Origin: Discostella pseudostelligera | Taxonomy: Eukaryota > Bacillariophyta > Thalassiosirophyceae > Thalassiosirales > Thalassiosiraceae | Assembly (NCBI GenBank): GCA_036940085.1 | Contig: JALLBK010000475.1 | Coordinates: 1-20,667, forward strand | Direction: 5' to 3' | DNA length: 20,667 bases | In this document: positions 19,191-20,667 of the stretch, one piece after another | Layout of the letters: each line of letters starts with the position of its first letter | Position numbering within the stretch: the stretch's first letter is position 1 | Translations under genes and position numbers: made by a program | The notes under the pieces: generated by a model | Told to the model about the DNA's origin: nothing | What the model saw: the letters and a program-made list of their open reading frames with translations, nothing else | Database searches by the model: none

Positions 19191-20381
19191 TTATTCTCTG
19201 GTGGCGCTGCACAATTTGATATTAAACAATAGAATTCGAATCCTTTCCGCTTCCTCATCAATCTTTGACGACAGCACAGATTCTCTGGTACCTTTCCAAG
19301 CAAATTCTATCACAGCATTGACCATCTCGTTTGCATCCCGCACAGCACTACCAACCGTCGGGGGATGTCGTGCAATTCTCATCTGGTCAAACCGAAAGAA
19401 CGGCATATTCACCGCCCGTCGAATTGCATACAAGACAAATGCGATCATTGATTGAATTTTTGCTAAGGAAACTCCCGTAGTCTCAAGGAAGGCACGCGAA
19501 GTAGTGGAAGCATCCGCCAATGAGCCAGTCGGCATGTACGTTGATTGACACCTCATATGCACTTGTTTGATTTTTGTTATCGATTCGCGAATGCTCTCAA
19601 TGTCCTTATGTATTGATCGCATCCTGCCTTCCGAGAGACTCAATTTCAAGGCTGCACATGATATGTCATGGGTGCTCGTTGATAATAGATGTAGGGCATC
19701 GAGCAAATCTTTTGGACCAAATAGACGACGTCCAGTACAAATCCTGGACAGGTAGGAGATGATTCGGAAAACAATAAGGAAGATGAACAGAAGCGGCCGG
19801 ACCAACAATGGTAGACGTTGCATCGCCGCACGATCTTCATAATCATCACCAGCAGAGCACAACGATGTTCTCAGACTAACACTGCTATATTCCATGCTTT
19901 CTATTGTCTCCCGTCTTACTTTCTTCATTTCTCTCTCGAGCTTGGCCTCGTTGATGGCGTCGTGAATTATTTGGTACGATCGATCATTCACCATTGTAAA
20001 AATGAACTGATTTGTCTCACTTCTCTCCCTCTCCTTTGCCTCCTCGTCCATTACCATTTCCTCCCGCTCAATAGGAATAATTTTGATACCTCCGCTAATT
20101 TTTCCCCGATACTTTTCTACCATTATCGAATCTAATTGCCATGTGAGGATGCGAACCGAAGACGAACTGCTCACACCGGGGCTCAATGGGCCACTAATTT
20201 TTCGAAAGACAAGATTCTTTTTCGATAGTGTCAGCGTTCCACGTGAGGGAAATGTTGCATGTTTCTTTATGCGGAGAACACTGATTTTGAGAAGATGTTG
20301 GGCGTCGGCACAGTAATCTTCGTCGTCATCATCAACCAGGCTTGACAAAGAAAGCGGCGATGGCGGCGGCGAGGGCGACAT
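19191..20381 (-). CDS. membrane protein with possible PH/GRAM-like domain
   Basis: An open frame of 396 residues from ATG 20381. I do not recognise the family. Residues about 28-150 alternate short strands (LLKISVLRIKKHATF, GTLTLSKKNLVFRK, ILTWQLDSIMVEKY, NQFIFTMVNDRSYQII) and end in a helix, as PH/GRAM-type lipid-binding domains do; a charged Glu/Arg loop interrupts it. One strongly hydrophobic segment (about 190-211, LLVRPLLFIFLIVFRIISYL) could span a membrane. The C-terminal 180 residues are helical and charged, without known motifs. A lipid-sensing protein at an internal membrane is conceivable but unproven. The frame stays open 41 codons upstream of the ATG to an acceptor-like TTTGTAG ending at 20505, so the true start may be in an exon upstream. 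Confidence 0.65.
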   Translation of the reverse strand: MSPSPPPSPLSLSSLVDDDDEDYCADAQHLLKISVLRIKKHATFPSRGTLTLSKKNLVFRKISGPLSPGVSSSSSVRILTWQLDSIMVEKYRGKISGGIKIIPIEREEMVMDEEAKERERSETNQFIFTMVNDRSYQIIHDAINEAKLEREMKKVRRETIESMEYSSVSLRTSLCSAGDDYEDRAAMQRLPLLVRPLLFIFLIVFRIISYLSRICTGRRLFGPKDLLDALHLLSTSTHDISCAALKLSLSEGRMRSIHKDIESIRESITKIKQVHMRCQSTYMPTGSLADASTTSRAFLETTGVSLAKIQSMIAFVLYAIRRAVNMPFFRFDQMRIARHPPTVGSAVRDANEMVNAVIEFAWKGTRESVLSSKIDEEAERIRILLFNIKLCSATRE

Positions 20382-20667
20382 TGTGGTTGCCAATAATGGA
20401 GCGTCCGGCTTGTCAATGCTATCAATCGTAACTGGCTTCCAGCGTCGCCATTCACCACTACCGGCGGCGGGGGTGTTGGTGTTGGATGTTGAACGATATG
20501 GTATCTACAAACTCCTTGGATGAATTGAATGAGGTGGCGGCAGCACGCCGGCCAGCCAAATATCAAAAATTCAAAATTTAAATGAATCTTCATGTACTTA
20601 TTCCTAAGCACACGACATGCCTTGCTCCGGTGTGGAGCCACCCCCTGCATTTTTAAAAAATCCAGTA
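20382..20667. other. upstream region of the membrane protein gene
   Basis: From 20504 to 20382 the minus strand is open in the frame of the downstream gene and reads like protein (for example GEWRRWKPVTIDSID). The rest, to the window end, has an ATG at 20650 in another frame, but I could not find a donor that joins it in frame. This may be an intron or promoter. Confidence 0.4.

Noticed and set aside
20267..20650. 127-codon minus-strand frame at the right edge
   Set aside because: It overlaps the better supported membrane protein frame, is low complexity in its second half, and I found no splice linking its ATG to that gene.

Overview
The window looks like nuclear DNA of a eukaryotic microalga, most likely a diatom. 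Genes are compact, with none to two short GT-AG introns (73 to about 107 nt where I could place them). Coding sequence is rich in Gln/Asn/Ser low-complexity tracts, and the products mix eukaryotic proteins (TYW3, RNA polymerase III subunit RPC9, a DPP IV-type peptidase, kinesin-light-chain-like TPRs) with bacterial-looking ones (acyl-CoA synthetase, Tag-type DNA glycosylase). The diatom assignment is an inference from overall style; no marker gene is present.

Layout, left to right, with introns removed by me: (1) + strand 61-2465, a fusion of TYW3 with a Trm5/TYW2-type methyltransferase fold (wybutosine tRNA modification); (2) - strand 4795-2782, long-chain acyl-CoA synthetase; (3) + strand 5301-5861, RNA polymerase III subunit RPC9/C17; (4) - strand 12153-6048, a roughly 2010-residue Gln-rich protein with kinesin-light-chain-like TPR blocks near its C-terminus; (5) + strand 12727-15517, dipeptidyl-peptidase IV family serine peptidase; (6) - strand 17294-15845, a coiled-coil protein of unknown role; (7) + strand 17678-18820, DNA-3-methyladenine glycosylase I with a repeat-containing basic N-terminal tail; (8) - strand 20381-19191 or longer, a membrane protein with a possible PH/GRAM-like domain.

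The eight confident genes alternate strictly + - + - + - + -, so every spacer is either a shared divergent promoter (4796-5300, 12154-12726, 17295-17677) or a convergent 3' end (2466-2781, 5862-6047, 15518-15844, 18821-19190). There is no operon and no obvious common pathway. I saw no tRNA or rRNA gene, transposon or CRISPR array.

The most interesting points are the TYW3-methyltransferase fusion without a kelch segment; a Tag glycosylase that has lost most of its usual zinc ligands and its usual recognition Glu while carrying SPKK-type repeats; and a compact cluster of E2F-like sites in the ACSL/RPC9 divergent promoter.
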